Source: Elmis aenea
Taxonomy: Eukaryota; Arthropoda; Insecta; Coleoptera; Elmidae
Length of the DNA stretch: 64,000 nucleotides
Assembly: GCA_947652605.1 (NCBI GenBank)
Contig: CANTFG010000267.1
Location: 1 to 64,000 of the forward strand
Reading direction: 5' to 3'
Under the pieces are notes generated by a model. The model was given only the letters and a program-made list of their open reading frames with translations. It ran no database searches and had not been told where the DNA came from. This document shows, piece after piece, positions 50,636 to 63,871 of this stretch. Both the position numbers and the translations under genes were made by a program. Position 1 is the stretch's first letter. Each line of letters begins with the position of its first letter.

Positions 50636-52327
50636 TGAATAACTTTGTAAATTAAATTTCAAAATAGTTGAGACAAACGGCATTATACTAAGAAAAATAA
50701 ACTCTATAACATACTAAAATTTGAACAAAATCGTAAGAGCCGTTTTCGAGAAAAATTTTCAAAATTTTTAATTTTTTGAATAACTTTGTAAATTAAATTT
50801 TAAAATAGTTGAGACAAACGGCATTATACTAAGAAAAATAAACTCTATAACATACTAAAATTTGAACAAAATCGTAAGAGCCGTTTTCGAGAAAAATTTT
50901 CAAAATTTTAAATTTTTTGAATAACTTTGTAAATTAAATTTCAAAATAGTTGAGACAAACGGCATTATACTAAGAAAAATAAACTCTATAACATACTAAA
51001 ATTTGAACAAAATCGTAAGAGCCGTTTTCGAGAAAAATTTTCAAAATTTTTAATTTTTTGAATAACTTTGTAAATTAAATTTCAAAATAGTTGAGACAAA
51101 CGGCATTATACTAAGAAAAGTAAACTCTATAACATACTAAAATTTGAACAAAATCGTAAGAGGCGTTTTCGAGAAAAATTTTCAAAATTTTTAATTTTTT
51201 GAATAACTTTGTAAATTAAATTTCAAAATAGTTGAGACAAACGGCATTATACTAAGAAAAATAAACTCTATAACATACTAAAATTTGAACAAAATCGTAA
51301 GAGCCGTTTTCGAGAAAAATTTTCAAAATTTTTAATTTTTTGAATAACTTTGTAAATTAAATTTTAAAATAGTTGAGACAAACGGCATTATACTAAGAAA
51401 AATAAACTCTATAACATACTAAAATTTGAACAAAATCGTAAGAGCCGTTTTCGAGAAAAATTTTCAAAATTTTAAATTTTTTGAATAACTTTGTAAATTA
51501 AATTTCAAAATAGTTGAGACAAACGGCATTATACTAAGAAAAATAAACTCTATAACATACTAAAATTTGAACAAAATCGTAAGAGCCGTTTTCGAGAAAA
51601 ATTTTCAAAATTTTTAATTTTTTGAATAACTTTGTAAATTAAATTTCAAAATAGTTGAGACAAACGGCATTATACTAAGAAAAGTAAACTCTATAACATA
51701 CTAAAATTTGAACAAAATCGTAAGAGGCGTTTTCGAGAAAAATTTTCAAAATTTTTAATTTTTTGAATAACTTTGTAAATTAAATTTCAAAATAGTTGAG
51801 ACAAACGGCATTATACTAAGAAAAATAAACTCTATAACATACTAAAATTTGAACAAAATCGTAAGAGCCGTTTTCGAGAAAAATTTTCAAAATTTTTAAT
51901 TTTTTGAATAACTTTGTAAATTAAATTTTAAAATAGTTGAGACAAACGGCATTATACTAAGAAAAATAAACTCTATAACATACTAAAATTTGAACAAAAT
52001 CGTAAGAGCCGTTTTCGAGAAAAATTTTCAAAATTTTAAATTTTTTGAATAACTTTGTAAATTAAATTTCAAAATAGTTGAGACAAACGGCATTATACTA
52101 AGAAAAATAAACTCTATAACATACTAAAATTTGAACAAAATCGTAAGAGCCGTTTTCGAGAAAAATTTTCAAAATTTTTAATTTTTTGAATAACTTTGTA
52201 AATTAAATTTCAAAATAGTTGAGACAAACGGCATTATACTAAGAAAAGTAAACTCTATAACATACTAAAATTTGAACAAAATCGTAAGAGGCGTTTTCGA
52301 GAAAAATTTTCAAAATTTTTAATTTTT
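50636..52327 (+). repeat. Second run of three 564-bp A tetramers
   Basis: Marker monomers lie at 51119, 51683 and 52247, again 564 bp apart. An earlier marker at 50132 lies 987 bp (7 x 141) upstream. The run is followed by a B block at the same distance as the run ending at 47379. Confidence 0.9.
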
Positions 52328-52391
52328 TGAATAACTTTGTAAATTAAATTTCAAAATAGTTGAGACAAACGGCATTATACTAAGAAAAAAA

Positions 52392-52850
52392 GGCTATATA
52401 CTCTTTGCACTTTTTTCGACAGAAAAATCGATTTTCTTAAAACTATAGCAAATGACTTCAAACTTCTTATACACGTTAGTTTTGAGCAAGTTAAGGATTA
52501 TTAGCCCCTAAATACGATTTTTAATTTTTCGCGAAAAATGGGAAAAGTACAAAGGCTATAGTCTTTGCACTTTTTTCGACAAAAAAATCGATTTTCTTAA
52601 AACTACAGCAAATGGCTTCAAACTTCTTATACACATTAGTTATGAGCGAATTAAGGATTATTAGCCCCTAAATACGATTTTTAATTTTTCGCGAAAAATG
52701 GGAAAAGTACAAAGGCTTATAGTCTTTGCACTTTTTTCGACAAAAAAATCGATTTTCTTAAAACTACAGCAAATGGCTTCAAACTTCTTATACACGTTAG
52801 TTATGAGCAAATTAAGGATTATTAGCCCCTAAATACGATTTTTAATTTTT
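52392..52850 (+). repeat. B block 32 (trimer)
   Basis: Copy of block 30, 4948 bp downstream (GGCTTATAGTC). Confidence 0.95.
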
Positions 52851-53395
52851 TGAATAACTTTGTAAATTAAATTTCAAAATAGTTGAGACAAACGGCATTA
52901 TACTAAGAAAAATAAACTCTATAACATACTAAAATTTGAACAAAATCGTAAGAGCCGTTTTCGAGAAAAATTTTCAAAATTTTTAATTTTTTGAATAACT
53001 TTGTAAATTAAATTTCAAAATAGTTGAGACAAACGGCATTATACTAAGAAAAATAAACTCTATAACATACTAAAATTTGAACAAAATCGTAAGAGCCGAT
53101 TTCGAGAAAAATTTTCAAAATTTTTAATTTTTTGAATAACTTTGTAAATTAAATTTCAAAATAGTTGAGACAAACACATTATACTAGGAAAAATAAACTC
53201 TATAACATACTAAAATTTAAACAAAATCATAAAAGCCGTTTTCGAGAAAAATTTTCAAAATTTTAAATTTTTTGAATAACTTTGTAAATTAAATTTCAAA
53301 ATAGTTGAGACAAATGGCATTATACTAAGAAAAATAAACTCTATAACATACTAAAATTTGAACAAAATCGTAAGAGCCGTTTTCTAGAAAAATTT

Positions 53396-53509
53396 TCGAC
53401 AAAAAAATCGATTTTCTTAAAACTACAGCAAATGGCTTCAAACTTCTTATACACGTTAGTTATGAGAAAATTAAGGATTATTAGCCCCTAAATACGATTT
53501 TTAATTTTT
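53396..53509 (+). repeat. Half-B fragment (copy 6)
   Basis: Copy of fragment 5 at 4948 bp, with the same TTTTCTAG change. Confidence 0.93.
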
Positions 53510-53714
53510 TGAATAACTTTGTAAATTAAATTTCAAAATAGTTGAGACAAACGGCATTATACTAAGAAAAATAAACTCTATAACATACTAAAATTTGAAC
53601 AAAATCGTAAGAGCCGTTTTCGAGAAAAATTTTCAAAATTTTTAATTTTTTGAATAACTTTGTAAATTAAATTTCAAAATAGTTGAGACAAACGGCATTA
53701 TACTAAGAAAAAAA

Positions 53715-54173
53715 GGCTATATACTCTTTGCACTTTTTTCGACAGAAAAATCGATTTTCTTAAAACTATAGCAAAGACTTCAAACTTCTTATACACGTTA
53801 GTTTTGAGCAAGTTAAGGATTATTAGCCCCTAAATACGATTTTTAATTTTTCGCGAAAAATGGGAAAAGTACAAAGGCTATAGTCTTTGCACTTTTTTCG
53901 ACAAAAAAATCGATTTTCTTAAAACTACAGCAAATGACTTCAAACTTCTTATACACGTTAGTTTTGAGCGAATTAAGGATTATTAGCCCCTAAATACGAT
54001 TTTTAATTTTTCGTGAAAAATGGGAAAAGTACAAAGGCTATATAGTCTTTGCACTTTTTTCGACAAAAAAATCGATTTTCTTAAAACTACAGCAAATGGC
54101 TTCAAACTTCTTATACACGTTAGTTATGAGCAAATTAAGGATTATTAGCCCCTAAATACGATTTTTAATTTTT
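53715..54173 (+). repeat. B block 33 (trimer)
   Basis: Copy of block 31 with GCAAAGACTTC. Thirteen A monomers follow. Confidence 0.95.
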
Positions 54174-56070
54174 TGAATAACTTTGTAAATTAAATTTCAA
54201 AATAGTTGAGACAAACGGCATTATACTAAGAAAAATAAACTCTATAACATACTAAAATTTGAACAAAATCGTAAGAGCCGTTTTCGAGAAAAATTTTCAA
54301 AATTTTTAATTTTTTGAATAACTTTGTAAATTAAATTTCAAAATAGTTGAGACAAACGGCATTATACTAAGAAATATAAACTCTATAACATACTAAAATT
54401 TGAACAAAATCGTAAGAGCCGTTTTTGAGAAAAATTTTCAAAATTTTAAATTTTTTGAATAACTTTGTAAATTAAATTTCAAAATAGTTGAGACAAACGG
54501 CATTATACTAAGAAAAATAAACTCTATAACATACTAAAATTTGAACAAAATCGTAAGAGCCGTTTTCAAGAAAAATTTTCAAAATTTTAAATTTTTTGAA
54601 TAACTTTGTAAATTAAATTTCAGAATAGTTGAGACAAACGGCATTATACTAAGAAAAATAAACTCTATAACATACTAAAATTTGAACAAAATCGTAAGAG
54701 CCGTTTTCGAGAAAAATTTTCAAAATTTTTAATTTTTTGAATAACTTTGTAAATTAAATTTTAAAATAGTTGAGACAAACGGCATTATACTAAGAAAAAT
54801 AAACTCTATAACATACTAAAATTTGAACAAAATCGTAAGAGCCGTTTTCGAGAAAAATTTTCAAAATTTTAAATTTTTTGAATAACTTTGTAAATTAAAT
54901 TTCAAAATAGTTGAGACAAACGGCATTATACTAAGAAAAATAAACTCTATAACATACTAAAATTTGAACAAAATCGTAAGAGCCGTTTTCGAGAAAAATT
55001 TTCAAAATTTTTAATTTTTTGAATAACTTTGTAAATTAAATTTCAAAATAGTTGAGACAAACGGCATTATACTAAGAAAAGTAAACTCTATAACATACTA
55101 AAATTTGAACAAAATCGTAAGAGGCGTTTTCGAGAAAAATTTTCAAAATTTTTAATTTTTTGAATAACTTTGTAAATTAAATTTCAAAATAGTTGAGACA
55201 AACGGCATTATACTAAGAAATATAAACTCTATAACATACTAAAATTTGAACAAAATCGTAAGAGCCGTTTTCGAGAAAAATTTTCAAAATTTTAAATTTT
55301 TTGAATAACTTTGTAAATTAAATTTCAAAATAGTTGAGACAAACGGAAATATACTAAGAAAAATAAACTCTATAACATACTAAAATTTAAACAAAATCGT
55401 AAGAGCCGTTTTCAAGAAAAATTTTCAAAATTTTAAATTTTTTGAATAACTTTGTAAATTAAATTTCAAAATAGTTGAGACAAACGGCATTATACTAAGA
55501 AAAATAAACTCTATAACATACTAAAATTTGAACAAAATCGTAAGAGCCGTTTTCGAGAAAAATTTTCAAAATTTTTAATTTTTTGAATAACTTTGTAAAT
55601 TAAATTTTAAAATAGTTGAGACAAACGGCATTATACTAAGAAAAATAAACTCTATAACATACTAAAATTTGAACAAAATCGTAAGAGCCGTTTTCGAGAA
55701 AAATTTTCAAAATTTTAAATTTTTTGAATAACTTTGTAAATTAAATTTCAAAATAGTTGAGACAAACGGCATTATACTAAGAAAAATAAACTCTATAACA
55801 TACTAAAATTTGAACAAAATCGTAAGAGCCGTTTTCGAGAAAAATTTTCAAAATTTTTAATTTTTTGAATAACTTTGTAAATTAAATTTCAAAATAGTTG
55901 AGACAAACGGCATTATACTAAGAAAAGTAAACTCTATAACATACTAAAATTTGAACAAAATCGTAAGAGGCGTTTTCGAGAAAAATTTTCAAAATTTTTA
56001 ATTTTTTGAATAACTTTGTAAATTAAATTTCAAAATAGTTGAGACAAACGGCATTATACTAAAAAAAAAA

Positions 56071-56528
56071 GGCTATATACTCTTTGCACTTTTTTCGACA
56101 GAAAAATCGATTTTCTTAAAACTATAGCAAATGACTTCAAACTTCTTATACACGTTAGTTTTGAGCAAGTTAAGGATTATTAGCCCCTAAATACGATTTT
56201 TAATTTTTCGCGAAAAATGGGAAAAGTACAAAGGCTATAGTCTTTGCACTTTTTTCGACAAAAAAATCGATTTTCTTAAAACTACAGCAAATGGCTTCAA
56301 ACTTCTTATACACATTAGTTATGAGCGAATTAAGGATTATTAGCCCCTAAATACGATTTTTAATTTTTCGCGAAAAATGGGAAAAGTACAAAGGCTATAG
56401 TCTTTGCACTTTTTTCGACAAAAAAATCGATTTTCTTAAAACTACAGCAAATGGCTTCAAACTTCTTATACACGTTAGTTATGAGCAAATTAAGGATTAT
56501 TAGCCCCTAAATACGATTTTTAATTTTT
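56071..56528 (+). repeat. B block 34 (trimer)
   Basis: The entry junction reads ACTAAAAAAAAAAGGC (G lost from AAGAAAA), shared only with block 35. Twelve A monomers follow. Confidence 0.95.
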
Positions 56529-58284
56529 TGAATAACTTTGTAAATTAAATTTCAAAATAGTTGAGACAAACGGCATTATACTAAGAAAAATAAACTCTAT
56601 AACATACTAAAATTTGAACAAAATCGTAAGAGCCGTTTTCGAGAAAAATTTTCAAAATTTTTAATTTTTTGAATAACTTTGTAAATTAAATTTCAAAATA
56701 GTTGAGACAAACGGCATTATACTAAGAAAAATAAACTCTATAACATACTAAAATTTGAACAAAATCGTAAAAGCCGTTTTCGAGAAAAATTTTCAAAATT
56801 TTTAATTTTTTGAATAACTTTGTAAATTAAATTTCAAAATAGTTGAGACAAACGGCATTATACTAAGAAATATAAACTCTATAACATACTAAAATTTGAA
56901 CAAAATCGTAAAAGCCGTTTTCGAGAAAAATTTTCAAAATTTTAAATTTTTTGAATAACTTTGTAAATTAAATTTCAAAATAGTTGAGACAAACGGCATT
57001 ATACTAAGAAAAATAAACTCTATAACATACTAAAATTTGAACAAAATCGTAAGAGCCGTTTTCAAGAAAAATTTTCAAAATTTTAAATTTTTTGAATAAC
57101 TTTGTAAATTAAATTTCAAAATAGTTGAGACAAACGGCATTATACTAAGAAAAATAAACTCTATAACATACTAAAATTTGAACAAAATCGTAAGAGCCGT
57201 TTTCGAGAAAAATTTTCAAAATTTTTAATTTTTTGAATAACTTTGTAAATTAAATTTCAAAATAGTTGAGACAAACGGCATTATACTAAGAAAAGTAAAC
57301 TCTATAACATACTAAAATTTGAACAAAATCGTAAGAGGCGTTTTCGAGAAAAATTTTCAAAATTTTTAATTTTTTGAATAACTTTGTAAATTAAATTTCA
57401 AAATAGTTGAGACAAACGGCATTATACTAAGAAATATAAACTCTATAACATACTAAAATTTGAACAAAATCGTAAGAGCCGTTTTCGAGAAAAATTTTCA
57501 AAATTTTAAATTTTTTGAATAACTTTGTAAATTAAATTTCAAAATAGTTGAGACAAACGGCAATATACTAAGAAAAATAAACTCTATAACATACTAAAAT
57601 TTAAACAAAATCGTAAGAGCCGTTTTCAAGAAAAATTTTCAAAATTTTAAATTTTTTGAATAACTTTGTAAATTAAATTTCAAAATAGTTGAGACAAACG
57701 GCATTATACTAAGAAAAATAAACTCTATAACATACTAAAATTTGAACAAAATCGTAAGAGCCGTTTTCGAGAAAAATTTTCAAAATTTTTAATTTTTTGA
57801 ATAACTTTGTAAATTAAATTTTAAAATAGTTGAGACAAACGGCATTATACTAAGAAAAATAAACTCTATAACATACTAAAATTTGAACAAAATCGTAAGA
57901 GCCGTTTTCGAGAAAAATTTTCAAAATTTTAAATTTTTTGAATAACTTTGTAAATTAAATTTCAAAATAGTTGAGACAAACGGCATTATACTAAGAAAAA
58001 TAAACTCTATAACATACTAAAATTTGAACAAAATCGTAAGAGCCGTTTTCGAGAAAAATTTTCAAAATTTTTAATTTTTTGAATAACTTTGTAAATTAAA
58101 TTTCAAAATAGTTGAGACAAACGGCATTATACTAAGAAAAGTAAACTCTATAACATACTAAAATTTGAACAAAATCGTAAGAGGCGTTTTCGAGAAAAAT
58201 TTTCAAAATTTTTAATTTTTTGAATAACTTTGTAAATTAAATTTCAAAATAGTTGAGACAAACGGCATTATACTAAAAAAAAAA

Positions 58285-58742
58285 GGCTATATACTCTTTG
58301 CACTTTTTTCGACAGAAAAATCGATTTTCTTAAAACTATAGCAAATGACTTCAAACTTCTTATACACGTTAGTTTTGAGCAAGTTAAGGATTATTAGCCC
58401 CTAAATACGATTTTTAATTTTTCGCGAAAAATGGGAAAAGTACAAAGGCTATAGTCTTTGCACTTTTTTCGACAAAAAAATCGATTTTCTTAAAACTACA
58501 GCAAATGGCTTCAAACTTCTTATACACATTAGTTATGAGCGAATTAAGGATTATTAGCCCCTAAATACGATTTTTAATTTTTCGCGAAAAATGGGAAAAG
58601 TACAAAGGCTATAGTCTTTGCACTTTTTTCGACAAAAAAATCGATTTTCTTAAAACTACAGCAAATGGCTTCAAACTTCTTATACACGTTAGTTATGAGC
58701 AAATTAAGGATTATTAGCCCCTAAATACGATTTTTAATTTTT
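58285..58742 (+). repeat. B block 35 (trimer)
   Basis: Copy of block 34, 2214 bp downstream, with the same all-A entry junction. Fourteen A monomers follow, two more than after block 34. Confidence 0.95.
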
Positions 58743-60780
58743 TGAATAACTTTGTAAATTAAATTTCAAAATAGTTGAGACAAACGGCATTATACTAAGA
58801 AAAATAAACTCTATAACATACTAAAATTTGAACAAAATCGTAAGAGCCGTTTTCGAGAAAAATTTTCAAAATTTTTAATTTTTTGAATAACTTTGTAAAT
58901 TAAATTTCAAAATAGTTGAGACAAACGGCATTATACTAAGAAAAATAAACTCTATAACATACTAAAATTTGAACAAAATCGTAAAAGCCGTTTTCGAGAA
59001 AAATTTTCAAAATTTTTAATTTTTTGAATAACTTTGTAAATTAAATTTCAAAATAGTTGAGACAAACGGCATTATACTAAGAAATATAAACTCTATAACA
59101 TACTAAAATTTGAACAAAATCGTAAGAGCCGTTTTCGAGAAAAATTTTCAAAATTTTAAATTTTTTGAATAACTTTGTAAATTAAATTTCAAAATAGTTG
59201 AGACAAACGGCATTATACTAAGAAAAATAAACTCTATAACATACTAAAATTTGAACAAAATCGTAAGAGCCGTTTTCAAGAAAAATTTTCAAAATTTTAA
59301 ATTTTTTGAATAACTTTGTAAATTAAATTTCAAAATAGTTGAGACAAACGGCATTATACTAAGAAAAATAAACTCTATAACATACTAAAATTTGAACAAA
59401 ATCGTAAGAGCCGTTTTCGAGAAAAATTTTCAAAATTTTTAATTTTTTGAATAACTTTGTAAATTAAATTTTAAAATAGTTGAGACAAACGGCATTATAC
59501 TAAGAAAAATAAACTCTATAACATACTAAAATTTGAACAAAATCGTAAGAGCCGTTTTCGAGAAAAAATTTCAAAATTTTAAATTTTTTGAATAACTTTG
59601 TAAATTAAATTTCAAAATAGTTGAGACAAACGGCATTATACTAAGAAAAATAAACTCTATAACATACTAAAATTTGAACAAAATCGTAAGAGCCGTTTTC
59701 GAGAAAAATTTTCAAAATTTTTAATTTTTTGAATAACTTTGTAAATTAAATTTCAAAATAGTTGAGACAAACGGCATTATACTAAGAAAAGTAAACTCTA
59801 TAACATACTAAAATTTGAACAAAATCGTAAGAGGCGTTTTCGAGAAAAATTTTCAAAATTTTAAATTTTTTGAATAACTTTGTAAATTAAATTTCAAAAT
59901 AGTTGAGACAAACGGCATTATACTAAGAAATATAAACTCTATAACATACTAAAATTTGAACAAAATCGTAAGAGCCGTTTTCGAGAAAAATTTTCAAAAT
60001 TTTAAATTTTTTGAATAACTTTGTAAATTAAATTTCAAAATAGTTGAGACAAACGGCAATATACTAAGAAAAATAAACTCTATAACATACTAAAATTTAA
60101 ACAAAATCGTAAGAGCCGTTTTCAAGAAAAATTTTCAAAATTTTAAATTTTTTGAATAACTTTGTAAATTAAATTTCAAAATAGTTGAGACAAACGGCAT
60201 TATACTAAGAAAAATAAACTCTATAACATACTAAAACTTGAACAAAATCGTAAGAGCCGTTTTCGAGAAAAATTTTCAAAATTTTTAATTTTTTGAATAA
60301 CTTTGTAAATTAAATTTTAAAATAGTTGAGACAAACGGCATTATACTAAGAAAAATAAACTCTATAACATACTAAAATTTGAACAAAATCGTAAGAGCCG
60401 TTTTCGAGAAAAATTTTCAAAATTTTAAATTTTTTGAATAACTTTGTAAATTAAATTTTAAAATAGTTGAGACAAACGGCATTATACTAAGAAAAATAAA
60501 CTCTATAACATACTAAAATTTGAACAAAATCGTAAGAGCCGTTTTCGAGAAAAATTTTCAAAATTTTTAATTTTTTGAATAACTTTGTAAATTAAATTTC
60601 AAAATAGTTGAGACAAACGGCATTATACTAAGAAAAGTAAACTCTATAACATACTAAAATTTGAACAAAATCGTAAGAGGCGTTTTCGAGAAAAATTTTC
60701 AAAATTTTTAATTTTTTGAATAACTTTGTAAATTAAATTTCAAAATAGTTGAGACAAACGGCATTATACTAAGAAAAAAA

Positions 60781-61238
60781 GGCTATATACTCTTTGCACT
60801 TTTTTCGACAGAAAAATCGATTTTCTTAAAACTATAGCAAATGACTTCAAACTTCTTATACACGTTAGTTTTGAGCAAGTTAAGGATTATTAGCCCCTAA
60901 ATACGATTTTTAATTTTTCGCGAAAAATGGGAAAAGTACAAAGGCTATAGTCTTTGCACTTTTTTCGACAAAAAAATCGATTTTCTTAAAACTACAGCAA
61001 ATGGCTTCAAACTTCTTATACACATTAGTTATGAGCGAATTAAGGATTATTAGCCCCTAAATACGATTTTTAATTTTTCGCGAAAAATGGGAAAAGTACA
61101 AAGGCTATAGTCTTTGCACTTTTTTCGACAAAAAAATCGATTTTCTTAAAACTACAGCAAATGGCTTCAAACTTCTTATACACGTTAGTTATGAGCAAAT
61201 TAAGGATTATTAGCCCCTAAATACGATTTTTAATTTTT
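60781..61238 (+). repeat. B block 36 (trimer)
   Basis: Standard trimer. The A run after it contains a CAAACACATT monomer and GGCAATATAC. Eight A monomers follow. Confidence 0.95.
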
Positions 61239-62429
61239 TGAATAACTTTGTAAATTAAATTTCAAAATAGTTGAGACAAACGGCATTATACTAAGAAAAA
61301 TAAACTCTATAACATACTAAAATTTGAACAAAATCGTAAGAGCCGTTTTCGAGAAAAATTTTCAAAATTTTTAATTTTTTGAATAACTTTGTAAATTAAA
61401 TTTCAAAATAGTTGAGACAAACGGCATTATACTAAGAAAAAAAAACTCTATAACATACTAAAATTTAAACAAAATCGTAAGAGCCGTTTTCGACAAAAAT
61501 TTTCAAAATTTTAAATTTTTTGAATAACTTTGTAAATTAAATTTCAAAATAGTTGAGACAAACACATTATACTAAGAAAAATAAACTCTATAACATACTA
61601 AAATTTGAACAAAATCATAAGAGCCGTTTTCGAGAAAAATTTTCAAAATTTTTAATTTTTTGAATAACTTTGTAAATTAAATTTCAAAATAGTTGAGACA
61701 AACGGCAATATACTAAGAAAAATAAACTCTATAACATACTAAAATTTGAACAAAATCGTAAGAGCCGTTTTCAAGAAAAATTTTCAAAATTTTAAATTTT
61801 TTGAATAACTTTGTAAATTAAATTTCAAAATAGTTGAGACAAACGGCATTATACTAAGAAAAATAAACTCTATAACATACTAAAATTTGAACAAAATCGT
61901 AAGAGCCGTTTTCGAGAAAAATTTTCAAAATTTTTAATTTTTTGAATAACTTTGTAAATTAAATTTTAAAATAGTTGAGACAAACGGCATTATACTAAGA
62001 AAAATAAACTCTATAACATACTAAAATTTGAACAAAATCGTAAGAGCCGTTTTCGAGAAAAATTTTCAAAATTTTAAATTTTTTGAATAACTTTGTAAAT
62101 TAAATTTTAAAATAGTTGAGACAAACGGCATTATACTAAGAAAAATAAACTCTATAACATACTAAAATTTGAACAAAATCGTAAGAGCCGTTTTCGAGAA
62201 AAATTTTCAAAATTTTTAATTTTTTGAATAACTTTGTAAATTAAATTTCAAAATAGTTGAGACAAACGGCATTATACTAAGAAAAGTAAACTCTATAACA
62301 TACTAAAATTTGAACAAAATCGTAAGAGCCGTTTTCGAGAAAAATTTTCAAAATTTTTAATTTTTTGAATAACTTTGTAAATTAAATTTCAAAATAGTTG
62401 AGACAAACGGCATTATACTAAGAAAAAAA

Positions 62430-62727
62430 GGCTATATACTCTTTGCACTTTTTTCGACAGAAAAATCGATTTTCTTAAAACTATAGCAAATGACTTCAAA
62501 CTTCTTATACACGTTAGTTTTGAGCAAGTTAAGGATTATTAGCCCCTAAATACGATTTTTAATTTTTCGCGAAAAATGGGAAAAGTACAAAGGCTATAGT
62601 CTTTGCACTTTTTTCGACAAAAAAATCGATTTTCTTAAAACTACAGCAAATGGCTTCAAACTTCTTATACACGTTAGTTATGAGCAAATTAAGGATTATT
62701 AGCCCCTAAATACGATTTTTAATTTTT
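62430..62727 (+). repeat. B block 37 (dimer B1-B3)
   Basis: B2 is missing, the same type of loss as block 18 in the left arm. Three A monomers follow, one with CAAACACATT. Confidence 0.95.
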
Positions 62728-63213
62728 TGAATAACTTTGTAAATTAAATTTCAAAATAGTTGAGACAAACGGCATTATACTAAGAAAAATAAACTCTATA
62801 ACATACTAAAATTTGAACAAAATCGTAAGAGCCGTTTTCGAGAAAAATTTTCAAAATTTTTAATTTTTTGAATAACTTTGTAAATTAAATTTCAAAATAG
62901 TTGAGACAAACACATTATACTAAGAAAAATAAACTCTATAACATACTAAAATTTGAACTAAATCGTAAGAGCCGTTTTCGAGAAAAATTTTCAAAATTTT
63001 TAATTTTTTGAATAACTTTGTAAATTAAATTTCAAAATAGTTGAGACAAACGGCATTATACTAAGAAAAGTAAACTCTATAACATACTAAAATTTGAACA
63101 AAATCGTAAGAGGCGTTTTCGAGAAAAATTTTCAAAATTTTTAATTTTTTGAATAACTTTGTAAATTAAATTTCAAAATAGTTGAGACAAACGGCATTAT
63201 ACTAAGAAAAAAA

Positions 63214-63666
63214 GGCTATATACTCTTTGCACTTTTTTCGACAAAAAAATCGATTTTCTTAAAACTATAGCAAATGACTTCAAACTTCTTATACACGTTA
63301 GTTTTGAGCAAGTTAAGGATTATTAGCCCCTAAATACGATTTTTAATTTTTCGCGAAAAATGGGAAAAGTAAAAAGGCTATAGTCTTTGCACTTTTTTCG
63401 ACAAAAAAATCGATTTTCTTAAAACTACAGCAAATGGCTTCAAACTTCTTATACACGTTAGTTTTGAGCGAATTAAGGATTATTAGCCCCTAAATACGAT
63501 TTTTAATTTTTCGCGAAAAATGGGAAAAGTACAAAGGCGCTTTGCACTTTTTTCGACAAAAAAATCGATTTTCTTAAAACTACAGCAAATGGCTTCAAAC
63601 TTCTTATACACGTTAGTTATGAGCAAATTAAGGATTATTAGCCCCTAAATACGATTTTTAATTTTT
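63214..63666 (+). repeat. B block 38 (trimer with boundary deletion)
   Basis: The B2/B3 boundary near 63536 reads AAAGGCGCTTTGCAC, losing part of GGCTATAGTC. B1 has CGACAAAAAAATCG in place of CGACAGAAAAATCG. One A monomer plus 64 bp follows. Confidence 0.94.
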
Positions 63667-63871
63667 TGAATAACTTTGTAAATTAAATTTCAAAATAGTT
63701 GAGACAAACGGCATTATACTAAGAAAAATAAACTCTATAACATACTGAAATTTGAACAAAATCGTAAGAGCCGTTTTCGAGAAAAATTTTCAAAATTTTT
63801 AATTTTTTGAATAACTTTGTAAATTAAATTTCAAAATAGTTGAGACAAACGGCATTATACTAAGAAAAAAA

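Larger units (their letters stand above)
47444..55300 (+). repeat. 4948-bp segmental duplication
   Basis: Private variants recur exactly 4948 bp apart: GGCTTATAGTC, TTTTCTAG, GCAAAGACTTC, AGAAATATAAAC, GCCGTTTTTGAG and TTTCAGAATAG (49673 and 54621). The shared part covers roughly 47444-50350 and 52392-55300. Downstream of it the second copy has GGAAATATAC where the first has GGCATTATAC. Confidence 0.88.
56071..60780 (+). repeat. 2.2-2.5-kb tandem duplication
   Basis: Blocks 34 and 35 with their A runs are copies. The second is longer by 282 bp, exactly two A monomers. The GTAAAC/GAGGCG markers inside each lie 846 bp (6 x 141) apart (57294/58140 and 59790/60636). Confidence 0.85.
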
